Source: Eriocheir sinensis (taxonomy: Eukaryota > Arthropoda > Malacostraca > Decapoda > Varunidae). Taken from it: 64,000 nt of DNA. Below, piece after piece: positions 13,601 to 22,974 of the stretch. Where the stretch lies: NCBI RefSeq assembly GCF_024679095.1, contig NW_026111831.1, forward strand, positions 709,501 to 773,500. The letters are read 5' to 3'. The first letter of the stretch is position 1, and every line of letters starts with the position of its first letter. The notes beneath the pieces are model-generated. The model was not told where the DNA came from. It saw nothing but the letters and a program-made list of their open reading frames with translations, and searched no databases. A program made the position numbers and the translations under genes.

Positions 13601-15493
13601 TGCTCCAGTCCTCCTCACCCCCTTCTCTCTCCTCCTCCTCCTCCTCCTCCTCCTCCTCCTCGTCCTCCTCCTCCTCCTCCTCCTCCTCCTCTTCCTCCTC
13701 CTAAACTGCTCCATTCCTCCTCATCCCCTTCTCTCTCCAAACTCCTCCTCCTCCTCATCCCCTTCTCTCTCCTCCTCCTCCTCCTCAACCCACCTGCGTC
13801 TTCCCCTGGTACATGTAGTCCAAGAGGCATGTCAGCTCCTGCAGGTTAGCCCCTCGCAGCACTACCATGGGGTGTTGCTCTGGCCGGATGTCACCCAGCA
13901 CCCTCTCAAAGTAGGTGGACGTGGATGCAAGAACCGCCTGGTGAGCCTTGGTGAGGTAGCCATCCTCGGAGACCAGGGTGATGTCACAGTACTGTTCCTG
14001 GAGCCTTTGAAGTGTCAGGACCTATGGGGAGGGAGGGAGGGAGTGAGTGAGGAACAGGGAAAAGGTGTTAAGGTTGGATAGAGAAAAGGAAGAAGAGATA
14101 TTGGAAGAGAAGGAAGGGGAAGAGGAGGACAAGAAGTGGGGTTTAGAAGAAGGAGGAGGAGGAGGAGGAGGAGGAGGGGTTACAAGGTTGGATACAGAGA
14201 AAGAAGAAGAGAAATTGGAAGAGAAGGAAGGGGAAGAGGAGGACAAGAAGTGGGGTTTAGAAGAAGGAGGAGGAGGAGGAGGAGGAGGAGGAAAAGGAGG
14301 AGGAGGAGGAGGTGTTACAAGGTTGGATACAGAGAAGGAAGAAGAGAAATTGGGAGAGAAGGAAGGGGAAGAGGAGGAAAAGAAGTGGGGTTTAGAAGAA
14401 GGAGGCGGAGGAGGAGGAGGAGGAGGAGGAGGAGGAAGAGGAAGAAGAGGAAGAGGAGGCATTATAAGGTTGGATACAGAGAAAGAAGAAGAAGAGAAAT
14501 TGGGAGAGAGGGGAGAGGAAGAGGAGGAAGATGACAGTTATATACAAAAGTTGAGTGAGTGAGTGAGTGAGAGAGTGAGTGAGTGAGTGGTTGAGTGAGT
14601 GAGTGAGTGAGTGAGTGAGTGAGCGAGTGGTTGAGTGAGTGAGTGAGTGAGTGAGTGAGTGAGTGAGTGAGTGAGTGGTTGAGTGAGTGAGTGCGTGAGT
14701 GGTTGAGTGAGTGAGTGAGTGTACTGTGCAGTCTAACAGTTGCTTCAAAACACACTCTGCCCAAAACTACGAGAACGGCACATCAAAAAGGAAAATCAAA
14801 CAGCCACAGAGGTAAGGAAACTGTCTGACCAAATGGAGGAAAATTGAACATAATCTTGGTGTTGAAATATATGATGTTTTGAATTATGTGCAAGGATTTG
14901 AGGATGGCTATATATATGTTAATCTTCTCCTCCTCCTCCTCTTCTTCCTCCTCCTCCTCCTATACCCCACTTCTCTTCCTCCTCTTCCTCATTTCTCTCT
15001 CAATTTCTCTTCTTCCTTCTCTCTATCCAACCTTCAGACATCCCTTCCCTTTCCATCCTCCTCCTATACCCCACTTCTCTTCCTCCTCTTCCTCCTTCCT
15101 CTCTCTGTTTCTCTTCTTCCTTCTCTCTATCCAACCTTCTGACATCCCTTCCCCTTCCTCCTCCTCCTCCTCTTCCTTCTCCTCCTATACCCCACTTATC
15201 TTCCTTCTATTCCTCCTTCCTCTCTCTGTTTCTCTTCCTCTTTCTCTCTATCCAATCTTCTGACATCCCTTCCCTCCTCCTCCTCCTCCTCTTCCTCCTA
15301 CACCCCACTTCTCTTCCTCTTCTTCTCCTTCCCTCTCTCTCAATTTCTCTTCTTTCTTTTCCCAATTCCAACCTTCAACCACCCCTTCCCTCCTCCTCCT
15401 CCTCCTCCTCTTCCTCTTCCTTACCTTAGACAAGTGTTGCATGTGGTCATTCCAGCGAAATCTCAGCTGTTGTTCCATGCTGTCTGCTGCCAT
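2657..15493 (-). CDS. BTB/POZ protein with CENP-B/pogo-type DNA-binding domain (6 coding exons)
   Basis: Probable nuclear DNA-binding transcription regulator of 924 residues. Coding exons: 15493-15425, 14021-13794, 6865-6413, 5515-5444, 4766-4679, 4521-2657 (stop TGA 2659-2657). All junctions are GT-AG and keep phase. Residues about 7-125 form a BTB/POZ dimerisation domain (start EQQLRFRWNDH, middle YCDITLVSEDG, end SLIESVLEVADLLGVKGL), as in the arthropod tramtrack/bab type. A Pro-rich linker, a basic block (about 361-385) and a Gln-rich tract (about 454-517) follow. Residues about 567-614 are a psq/CENP-B N-terminal helix-turn-helix (LEQKVQVVEAFLAGKSQRQI); about 633-698 match the second, Tc5/CENP-B type HTH. 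No DDE catalytic domain follows. The C-terminus is rich in Tyr and Gly. An in-frame stop upstream (15533-15535) supports the start. The exact orthologue is not recognised; the domain order is secure, the function is inferred. Confidence 0.88.
4679..4766 (-). CDS. BTB gene coding exon 5
   Basis: 88 bases, phase 0 to 1. Acceptor is CCCCAG|GTGGAG and donor CCAG|GTGAGT, followed by (GT)n. Encodes a short Ala/Thr/Pro-rich segment (VEEAPRPTADTQ...). The phase fits exon 6 exactly. Confidence 0.75.
4837..5287 (+). repeat. Pentamer array (TCCTG/TCCTA/CCCTG)
   Basis: About 450 bp of degenerate pentamers in BTB intron 4. Confidence 0.9.
5444..5515 (-). CDS. BTB gene coding exon 4
   Basis: 24 codons, phase 0, acidic and Ser-rich (SSEDNLDSTSDPDWG). 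Acceptor CCCAG|CAG; an alternative acceptor three bases further in would remove one Gln. Donor is CAG|GTGAGT. Confidence 0.72.
5795..6221 (+). repeat. 61-bp tandem repeat, seven copies
   Basis: Unit contains CACATGACTGCCAGGCCTGT and CACCACTCTGTTAGTATTGG. Very low divergence. BTB intron 3. Confidence 0.92.
6413..6865 (-). CDS. BTB gene coding exon 3 (BTB end and Pro-rich linker)
   Basis: 151 codons, phase 0 at both ends. The first about 25 residues complete the BTB fold. The rest is Pro/Ser/Thr-rich and ends in a basic CRKRRRL stretch that could be a nuclear localisation signal. The donor CTG|GTGAGT runs into a (GT)n microsatellite on the sense strand. Confidence 0.84.
6893..10890 (+). repeat. 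4-kb G-rich minisatellite (20-bp unit)
   Basis: Unit GGTGTTAGGGTGTTGGGAAG with 19-bp and point variants, about 200 copies, in BTB intron 2. Each unit plus the start of the next contains four GGG runs with short spacers. Confidence 0.95.
11140..13790 (+). repeat. Pyrimidine-rich arrays (TCC/TTC higher-order repeats)
   Basis: Two parts. 11140-12080 has units of about 170-250 bp with TTTATCTAATCTTCTAACAC; 12083-13790 has units of 60-70 bp with CTAAACCGTTCCATTCCTCC. Ends at the BTB exon 2 donor. Confidence 0.92.
13794..14021 (-). CDS. BTB gene coding exon 2 (BTB core)
   Basis: 76 codons, phase 0 at both ends, acceptor CATAG|GTCCTG and donor GCAG|GTGGGT. Contains the BTB core: YCDITLVSEDG, KAHQAVLASTSTYFERVL and LTCLLDYMYQGKTQ. 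Confidence 0.87.
14047..14545 (+). repeat. Purine-rich array, reverse of the pyrimidine arrays
   Basis: Units with AGGTTGGATACAGAGAAAGA and GGA runs. It is the reverse complement of the text at 11.2-12.1 and 14.9-15.4 kb. Confidence 0.85.
14551..14730 (+). repeat. (GAGT)n microsatellite
   Basis: About 180 bp of GAGT with regular GTGGTT interruptions. Confidence 0.95.
14924..15420 (+). repeat. Pyrimidine-rich array in BTB intron 1
   Basis: Four units of about 115-130 bp (ACCCCACTTCTCTTCCTCC, CTCTATCCAACCTTCTGAC), ending at the exon 1 donor. Confidence 0.88.
15425..15493 (-). CDS. BTB gene coding exon 1
   Basis: Encodes the first 23 residues, starting MAADSMEQQ and ending HMQHLSK, the typical opening of arthropod BTB domains. 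Donor is AAG|GTAAGG, phase 0. The intron continues straight into a GGA-rich run. Met6 is an alternative start. Confidence 0.85.
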
Positions 15494-15579
15494 GGCTGTC
15501 TGTCTGTCTCTGTCTGTGTGTCTGTCTGTCTCTCAGGCCACCATCCTCTCTCTCCTCATGCCAGTCACTTCACTTCACA
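15494..15579 (-). promoter_or_regulatory. 5' UTR part of BTB gene with upstream ORF
   Basis: Upstream of the start codon the sense strand shows a good acceptor (TTTCCTTTGCAG ending at 15580). An eight-codon upstream ORF then begins at the ATG of 15559-15557 and ends at TGA 15535-15533, in frame with the main start and 39 nt before it. It could damp translation of the main frame. The transcript start was not seen; a noncoding first exon ending with the donor CCAG|GTGAGA near 17953 is possible. Confidence 0.4.
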
Positions 15580-16070
15580 CTGCAAAGGAAAGCCATGAAT
15601 TAATCGATGCAATATTTCCACATGGTTTAAAGTTTAAGTCTTGCTTTGGAAATGTTACTTGCTAAAGGGATCGCCGTTAGGATATAGACGAGGCTCTGCA
15701 TGGGTTCAGCGCCTGCTTCGGCCAGCCAGAGCGCCAATGGGGTTAAGAAGGATTTTAGACTGCAGTACAACAGACTCATTCAGAAAACAAATACACACTC
15801 ACTTGACACCACAACACACCAACACTAATAATTACACACCTGATTCACTTCCTTCCCCTGCACACTCAGCTCCCCCATCCCCCCAACAGCCAACACAAAT
15901 ATGCCTGTGTTGCACATGTACGGGGGCCCTGCGCATCATGTACCCAGAAGTAAACACTGCCTGGCCTGGTCTGGTACACTGCAGCATAATACTTCAGTGG
16001 TTGTTGCAGTCCTGACAATTTGCTTTCCCTTCCAGGTCTCCTCATCTCAAGAGTTGCATTAAATCTACCT

Positions 16071-16257
16071 TTAACCCGGTACCAGCGACGGGCCAAATTT
16101 GTGTCATGATATTTATCCCCAAAAATAGATGATACATAATCTGATCAGAAATGCTTTGATATATATTATGAAATGGTTTGTGTGAGGGGTGATGTTTTCT
16201 CCTTTTTCTCACTTGGAGGGACCATTAAGAAACATGATCCCCGCTGCTACCGTGTTA
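16071..16257 (+). mobile_element. piggyBac-like MITE (family 2)
   Basis: Bounded by TTAA on both sides. TTAACCCGGTACCAGCG opens it and CGCTGCTACCGTGTTAA closes it as inverted repeats. TTAA target and CCC start fit piggyBac. About 187 bp, no transposase. Confidence 0.65.
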
Positions 16258-17426
16258 ACCTTCTCCTTCTGAGCTCATTCGCTAGGTGAGGGAGTTGGTG
16301 AGCTTCTGAGAGCCTAACGATGCTTCAGTAGATCACAGAGATCACACAGAGCCCTCTCAAGGTTGACGCCCAGTCTGGTTTTGAAAGCGGGCACTGCTTC
16401 TGCGCCTCCCTAGACACCCCCAAAACAAAAATAGGGGCTCTGGAGCCCTTCCTCCTTTGAGATACAGGGTCTCGCAGGCTTTGCCCTGCACCCGTCACTG
16501 ATGGCAGGCTTATCAAATGTGGAGGAATCGGAGGAAGTCTGCCTCACGGTGGGCCCCAGCAGAACCAGGTCAGGGTCACGGCACGAGCCTTACCCTGACC
16601 TCTACCTTTTACAGGCAGTCGAGTTACGAAGTATGTGACTTACAATACACATTTGATAGCATTTAAGCTGTTTTGACTGTTTTAAGACTTGTTGTGCAAA
16701 TGAATGATAACCATAATAAGACCATGTCAAATATTTATCATAGGTAGGTTAGAATTGGCACCTTAGGTTAGGTGGGTTAGGTTACATTTAGTTTGTTTAC
16801 TTTTGATATTTTTTATAATCAATACGTGTGTCCTGCTTGGTGCTGCACCGATGTTGTCGATGGCGGTGGAGTGGCTGCAGTGGTGAGCCAAGGGTTTACG
16901 CCGCCCACACACATTACACGGCCATTTTCAATATTATCATTATTATATTGGACAAAACTATTTTTCTGGAAGTTGTTGATGTCTTCTACACTGTTCTGAG
17001 TCTGTTTTCTCAGAGATCACTGACATCTCTGCAGGGGGTACTGAAAACCAATGATAATCAGGTGAAGCAAATGTCAGATTCATAGAAAACACACCAAAAC
17101 TACCAGAAAAAATAGTTTCATCCAAAAACTAAGAGCGTTAAAAGCAAAACAAAATAATACCTTGCTGGGGTACACTGGGTTACATGGGCATAGATATCTA
17201 CTGTGGTACTGTGGGTTACATTGGGGTATGATTTTCTTTACAGTAAATGCAGCATCTAAACGGCACAAAAAAAAACAATTGAAAAAAAAAAGCCCGCTGA
17301 CCACTGCCCTTAAGAAGACTGGGGGCATAACTACCACTGAGGCACATTGGCATATCACTGGGGTACATCGGGGTATTACTGGGTCACATTGGGGTACATC
17401 TGGGTGTTGTTGGGGTACTGTGGTCA

Positions 17427-17430
<4 letters not shown>
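16258..17430. other. Intergenic stretch without recognised gene
   Basis: Single-copy-looking DNA between the BTB gene and mRpS7. 17160-17420 has loose GGGGTACATTGGGGT-like repeats. No exon could be supported. Confidence 0.5.
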
Positions 17431-17719
<289 letters not shown>

Positions 17720-17952
17720 ATGGAAAAGGGAGGAAGGGAGAGAAAGGTCAAGGTGGGAGAGAAGGGAGAGAAAGGTCAAGGTGGGAGAGAAGGGAGAGAA
17801 AGGTCAACTATTATTTTCACCCATTTTTTTCTTTAGCGCCAAATCCGCCCCGAATTCGTCCCTCACAAAACCCCTTATTTCTGCCTTAATACAAGCAGGC
17901 CCGCGTTCAATGGCTGTGTCTGCTGGAAGGGAAGGTATTTAAGTTTTCTCAC

Positions 17953-18070
17953 CTGGCAGGACACGACGAATCACTTTCTCTGGGGCGAGTAATCACGAAA
18001 ATTATGAAAACTTCTCCACTCGTTCTCAGTCAAGAGGGAAATGGACGCCTCGCAGTGTTGCCAGAGCCTC
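17953..18070 (-). promoter_or_regulatory. Possible 5' noncoding exon or promoter of the BTB gene
   Basis: GC-balanced island between a (GA)n and an AT-rich array. The minus strand has a donor CCTGCCAG|GTGAGA at 17953 and the motif CAGTGTTGCCAGA (plus strand 18053-18065), also seen upstream of WBP11 and cathepsin B. Confidence 0.3.
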
Positions 18071-18089
18071 ACCATCCTCAAGAAACCCC

Positions 18090-18775
18090 TGTTATTTATT
18101 GTGATTTTTATTGTATTTCTGATCATTATTGTTATTTTTACTATTATTATTGTCATTATTATTACTCAAATCATCATTATTATCTTTATTGAGTTTCCTT
18201 TTATAGCTATAGATAGATAACCACCTTTTATTATGTATTGGGATTTTTACTGTATTTCTAATCATCATATTGCTATTTTTACTAATCTTATTGTCATTAT
18301 TATTACTCAGATCATTATTATTATCTTTATTGAGTTTCCTTTCATAGCTATAGATATATATAACCACCTTTTATTATGTATTGGGATTTTTACTGTATTT
18401 CTAATCATCATATTGCTATTTTTACTAATCTTATTGTCATTATTATTACTCAAATCATCATTATATTATCTTTATTGAGTTTCCGTTTATAGCTATAGAT
18501 ATATAACCACCTTTTATTATGTATTGGGACCTTTACTGTATTTCTAATCATCATATTGCTATTTTTACTAATCTCATTGTCATTATTATTGCTCAAATCA
18601 TTATTATTATCTTTATTGAGTTGCCTTTCATAGTTACAATTAGCCTTCACCTGCGGGCCTATTATTTATTGTTATTTTTATCGTATTTCTCATCTTTATT
18701 GATGTTATATTACTCTTATTACCATTACTGTTATTATTGTTATTATTATCTTTATTAACTTGTCTTTCATAGGGA
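18090..18775 (+). repeat. AT-rich tandem repeat of about 143 bp
   Basis: Three close and two diverged units with TTTTTACTGTATTTCTAATC and TTATTGAGTTTCC. Confidence 0.85.
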
Positions 18776-18779
18776 GAAT

Positions 18780-19400
18780 TAAGATGTAAAGAGAGAAAAG
18801 GATGGAGAAAAAGGGAGAAGGAATGGGAGGAAAAGGGGAAAATGATGAAAGGAAGAGTGGAGCGCGGAAGAAGGAAGAGGAGAAATAGATGAATAGAAGG
18901 GAGGAAAGAATAGGGAGTAGAAAAGAAAGGGAGATAAAAGAACCTTGGAGAGGGAGAACAAGGTGAAGGGAAGGGAGGAGGAAAGGAAGAAAAGAAAGAA
19001 AAGAATGAATGGAAACGAGGAAGTTAGGAAGAAAAGGGAAAAAGGGATGAAGGGAAGGGAGGAGGGGAAGAAGTATACATATAAGAGGGAGAGAAAGAAG
19101 GAAAGAGAGAGAAAAGGACGGACAATAAGGGAGGAGGAATGGGAGGAAAGGGGGAAAATGATGAAAGGAAGAATGGAGCGGAAGAAGAAAGAGGAGAAAT
19201 AGATGAATAGAAGGGAGGAAAGGATACAGAAAAGGGAGAGGAAAAGAAAAGGAGGGAGAAAAAGAAGGAAAGAGAGAAAAGGATGAAGAAAAAGGGAGGA
19301 GAAATGGGAGGAAAGGGGGAAAAGGATGAAGGGAAGGGTGGAACGGGGGAAGGAAATGAAAAAAATAATGAAGAAATGAGAAGAAGGGATAAAGAAAAGG
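18780..19400 (+). repeat. Purine-rich (AGGGA-type) tract upstream of mRpS7
   Basis: About 620 bp of degenerate A/G. It ends 80 bases before the mRpS7 start, so the proximal promoter must be short or lie within it. Confidence 0.85.
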
Positions 19401-19479
19401 GAGACACTGAAATGTGATCCCGTAAGTGAGTCTGAATGCCTTGGTCTTGGTCTCGGGGTCCGGCGAGTGTCAACAAAAC

Positions 19480-19553
19480 ATGTCCGCTGGCAGCCTGAGG
19501 AGCATGCTAGCCGGCGTGCTGCGGGGGCGTCCCTGGGCGGTGGGCGGGGCATG
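19480..19553 (+). CDS. mRpS7: mRpS7 exon 1 (targeting peptide)
   Basis: Starts at ATG 19480, 24 codons plus two bases. Donor GCATG|GTGAGT. The split codon becomes Trp with the first base of exon 2. Confidence 0.8.
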
Positions 19554-21988
19554 GTGAGTGCTGGGGGGACACTGGGGGCGGCCTTAAGGGGGATTTTAAG
19601 GGGAAAGGAGGCCTGGGGTGTCTGTGAAGGGAGGAGGAAGGGGAGCAAAGAGGGCCACTTCGGCAGGTCTTCTTCAGGGTTTTAGGGGGCTGGTCAGGTC
19701 TGTTGGGTCTGTAATGGCGAAAGTTAAGGTTAAGCTAGGAGCACACGCTGTATCTGCGCGTGGCGGCGGTGCTCATCTCTGTCCCTTTGCCCCTCTGAGC
19801 CTGTGGTGGGAGAAAACCCTTAACCCGACACACGGTTACCTCACTGTGCCTTCCCCAGGTACCCAGCCCGAAAGGAAGGATGGTAAATCTTAAGAATAGC
19901 GGCTCCTGGTGGGTGGGCATATAGGGCACGGTGTGGTGGTAATTACAATACTTCTAGCACGTACAACGGGGTTTTGACTAGTGGACAGGCGTGTTTATGT
20001 CACAATGGGTGTGTTTTTCAGCGCGGGCTCTTCCCTTTCTTCACCCCGGAGCTCGCAGTCTCATCGCCCATCGCTAGTGCGGAAAAATACACCCTTGTGA
20101 CATAAACACGGCTGTCCGCTTGTCAAAACCCCATCGGACGCGCTAGAAATGTTGTAATTACTACCACATCGTGCCCTAATCATGCACCCGTTAGGAGCCG
20201 CTATTCTTAAAATTTACCCCTAGTCCGAGAGGAAGGATGAACAGCTGGGTGAGTTCCACGCTGATTGCCTGGGTCGGGATTTGAACCCAGGCCCGTAGAT
20301 TCACGTACAGGGACACTAATCATTACACTACAGAGGCATTGGATTGGTGATAGTCAGTAATGTCTGTAATGGTAATGATCTTGGGGAAGGAATTTAGGTT
20401 GGTATTTAAAGACACTTCCACCTTCTCATATCAACTACTTCCGAAGGCCGAAAAGTAGATCAGTCAGATTCTAACAAGTGTTTTCACAGGCTCATGGTAC
20501 AGAAGAAGGCTCAGACTACCACCAGGGTCATAAAACTACCCCTGGAAATGCCCTCAAATCCTACGAATGCCTTGTCAAATGTGTGTTTCTTTAGGCTCAC
20601 GGTACAGAAGAAGGCTCAGACTACCACCAGGGTCATAAAACTACCCCTGGAAATGCCCACAAATCCTACGAAAGCCTTGTCAAATGTGTTTCTTTAGGCT
20701 CACGGTACAGAAGAAGGCTCAGACTACCACCAGGGTCATAAAACTACCCCTGGAAATGCCCGAAACTCCTATGAAAGCCTTGTCAAATGTGTGTTACTTT
20801 AGGCTCACGGTACAGAAGAAGGCTCAGACCACCACTAGGGTCATAAAACTACCCCTGGAAATGCCCTCAAAGCCTACGAATGCCTTGTCAAATGTGTTTC
20901 TTTAGGCTCACGGTATAGAAGAAGGCTCAGACTACCATTAGGGTCATAAAACTACCCCTGGAAATGCCCACAAATCCTACGAAAGCCTTGTCAAATGTGT
21001 GTTTCTTTAGGCTCACGGTACAGAAGAAGGCTCAGACTACCACTAGGGTCATAAAACTACCCCTGGAAATGCCCTCAAATCCTACGAATGCCTTGTCAAA
21101 TGTGTGTTTCTTTAGGCTCACGGTACAGAAGAAGGCTCAGACTACCACTAGGGTCATAAAACTACCCCTGGAAATGCCCAAAACTCCTACGACAGCTTTG
21201 TCAAATATATGCTTGGATGTTGAAATGTTTATGACCCTTACCCCAAGCTGAACTAACCTAACACTGACAAAATCTTCCACCCTCAGGAGCCAGCATGGGG
21301 CGTTGGGTGCGGTGGGAGGTGTGCGGGGTTACAGCCAGTACCCGCCCACCTTTATCAAGCCCATCTACCAACCGGAGAAGCTGAAAGAACTGGAGGAGAG
21401 TGAGATGATCAAGGAGTTACAGTACCAGCCGGTGAGGGCCGCCTACAACACCCACACCAGTTCTGTTTTCCATGACCCTCTGCTAAGGTGATGTTTTGGG
21501 GCCTCTGTCAGATGTTTAGATGTAGAGAGGAGGAGAACATAAGAACATAAGAACGTAAGGGGGAGATAGAGAGAAGGAAGAAGAGAGGAGAGGAAGGAAA
21601 GAGCTAACAGACTGGAGGGAAGGGAGGATGAAAGGAAGGAAGAGGGAAAAGAGGAGGAAATGAGGAAAAAGGGGAAGAGAAAAAGATGAAGGGAAGGAAG
21701 GAGGAGAAGGGAGGATGAAAGGAAGGAAAAGGAAGGGAGTGAGGAAAGGAAGAGGAAAGGGGGAAGAGAGAAAAGGATGAAGGGAAGGAAGGAGGAGAGG
21801 AAGGAAAAGGAAGAGGAAAGGGGGAAGGAGAAGAGAGAAAAGGAGGGAGGGAAAGAAGGAGAGGAAGGAAAGGGCTAACAGACTGGAGGGAAAGGAAGGA
21901 AAAGGAAGGGAGGATTAAAGAAAGGGGGAACAGAAATTGAGTTACAAGGAAGCTACAGATGTTTAGCTCCTTGGCTACTTAAAATCAT

Positions 21989-22028
<40 letters not shown>

Positions 22029-22346
22029 CCTCCCTTCTTTCCCTCCCTCCTATTCTCTTTTCCACATTTCCTTCTCCTCTATCTCTTCCCTCCCTCCTTT
22101 CTCTCATTGCAATTTCTCTTCTTCCCTCTCATTCCCCTCCTTCCTTTCTCTCCTTTCTTATCCCTCCTTCCCTCCCTCTCCTCAAGTATCTTTCTCTCCG
22201 TTCCTTCCTCTCCTTTGATGGGACAGGAGAGAGAGAGAGAGAGAGAGAGAGTAACATTAATATTTTTTTTCTTTGTTTTTCAGGAAGTTTACGAATCACA
22301 TCATGAAGTGCGGAAATAAGGCCTTGGCGAGGGAGCTTATGGAGAA

Positions 22347-22426
<80 letters not shown>

Positions 22427-22520
22427 AGTTGAAAAGGGAGAGAAGAGAACACTAAGGAAAAGAGAAGGGAGGTAAAGGGAAGAGAAGGATGGAGAGAAAA
22501 GACGCAAGGGAAGGAAGAGG

Positions 22521-22580
<60 letters not shown>

Positions 22581-22933
22581 CCAACCCAATTCTTCCCCCT
22601 TTTTTTCCTCCCCCTCCTCCTACACCTCCTACCCCCCCCTCCCCCCCAACAGACCCTGGAGGAGATCAAGCGGACACAGCTGCGACGGCGGAACGAGGCG
22701 GAGACGGAGGCGGAGAAGGACGCGGTGGAGTGCAACCCCCTCACGATCTTCCACCAGGCGGTAGAAAACGGGAGGCCGGTTTTGCAGCTCACCCCGGTCA
22801 AAAGGGGGGGCGTGACCTACCAGGTGAGGGGGGGAGGGGGGTGGGGCAGGGAGGGAGGGAGGGGGGGGATGCTGGGATGAGGAGAAGAATGTAAGGTGCG
22901 AAAGGAAGGATGAAGGAGAGAGAGAGATAGTAA

Positions 22934-22974
<41 letters not shown>

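Noticed and set aside
16325..16516. 63-codon minus-strand frame as a gene
   Set aside because: No family resemblance, no splice partners seen, and length is within chance expectation.
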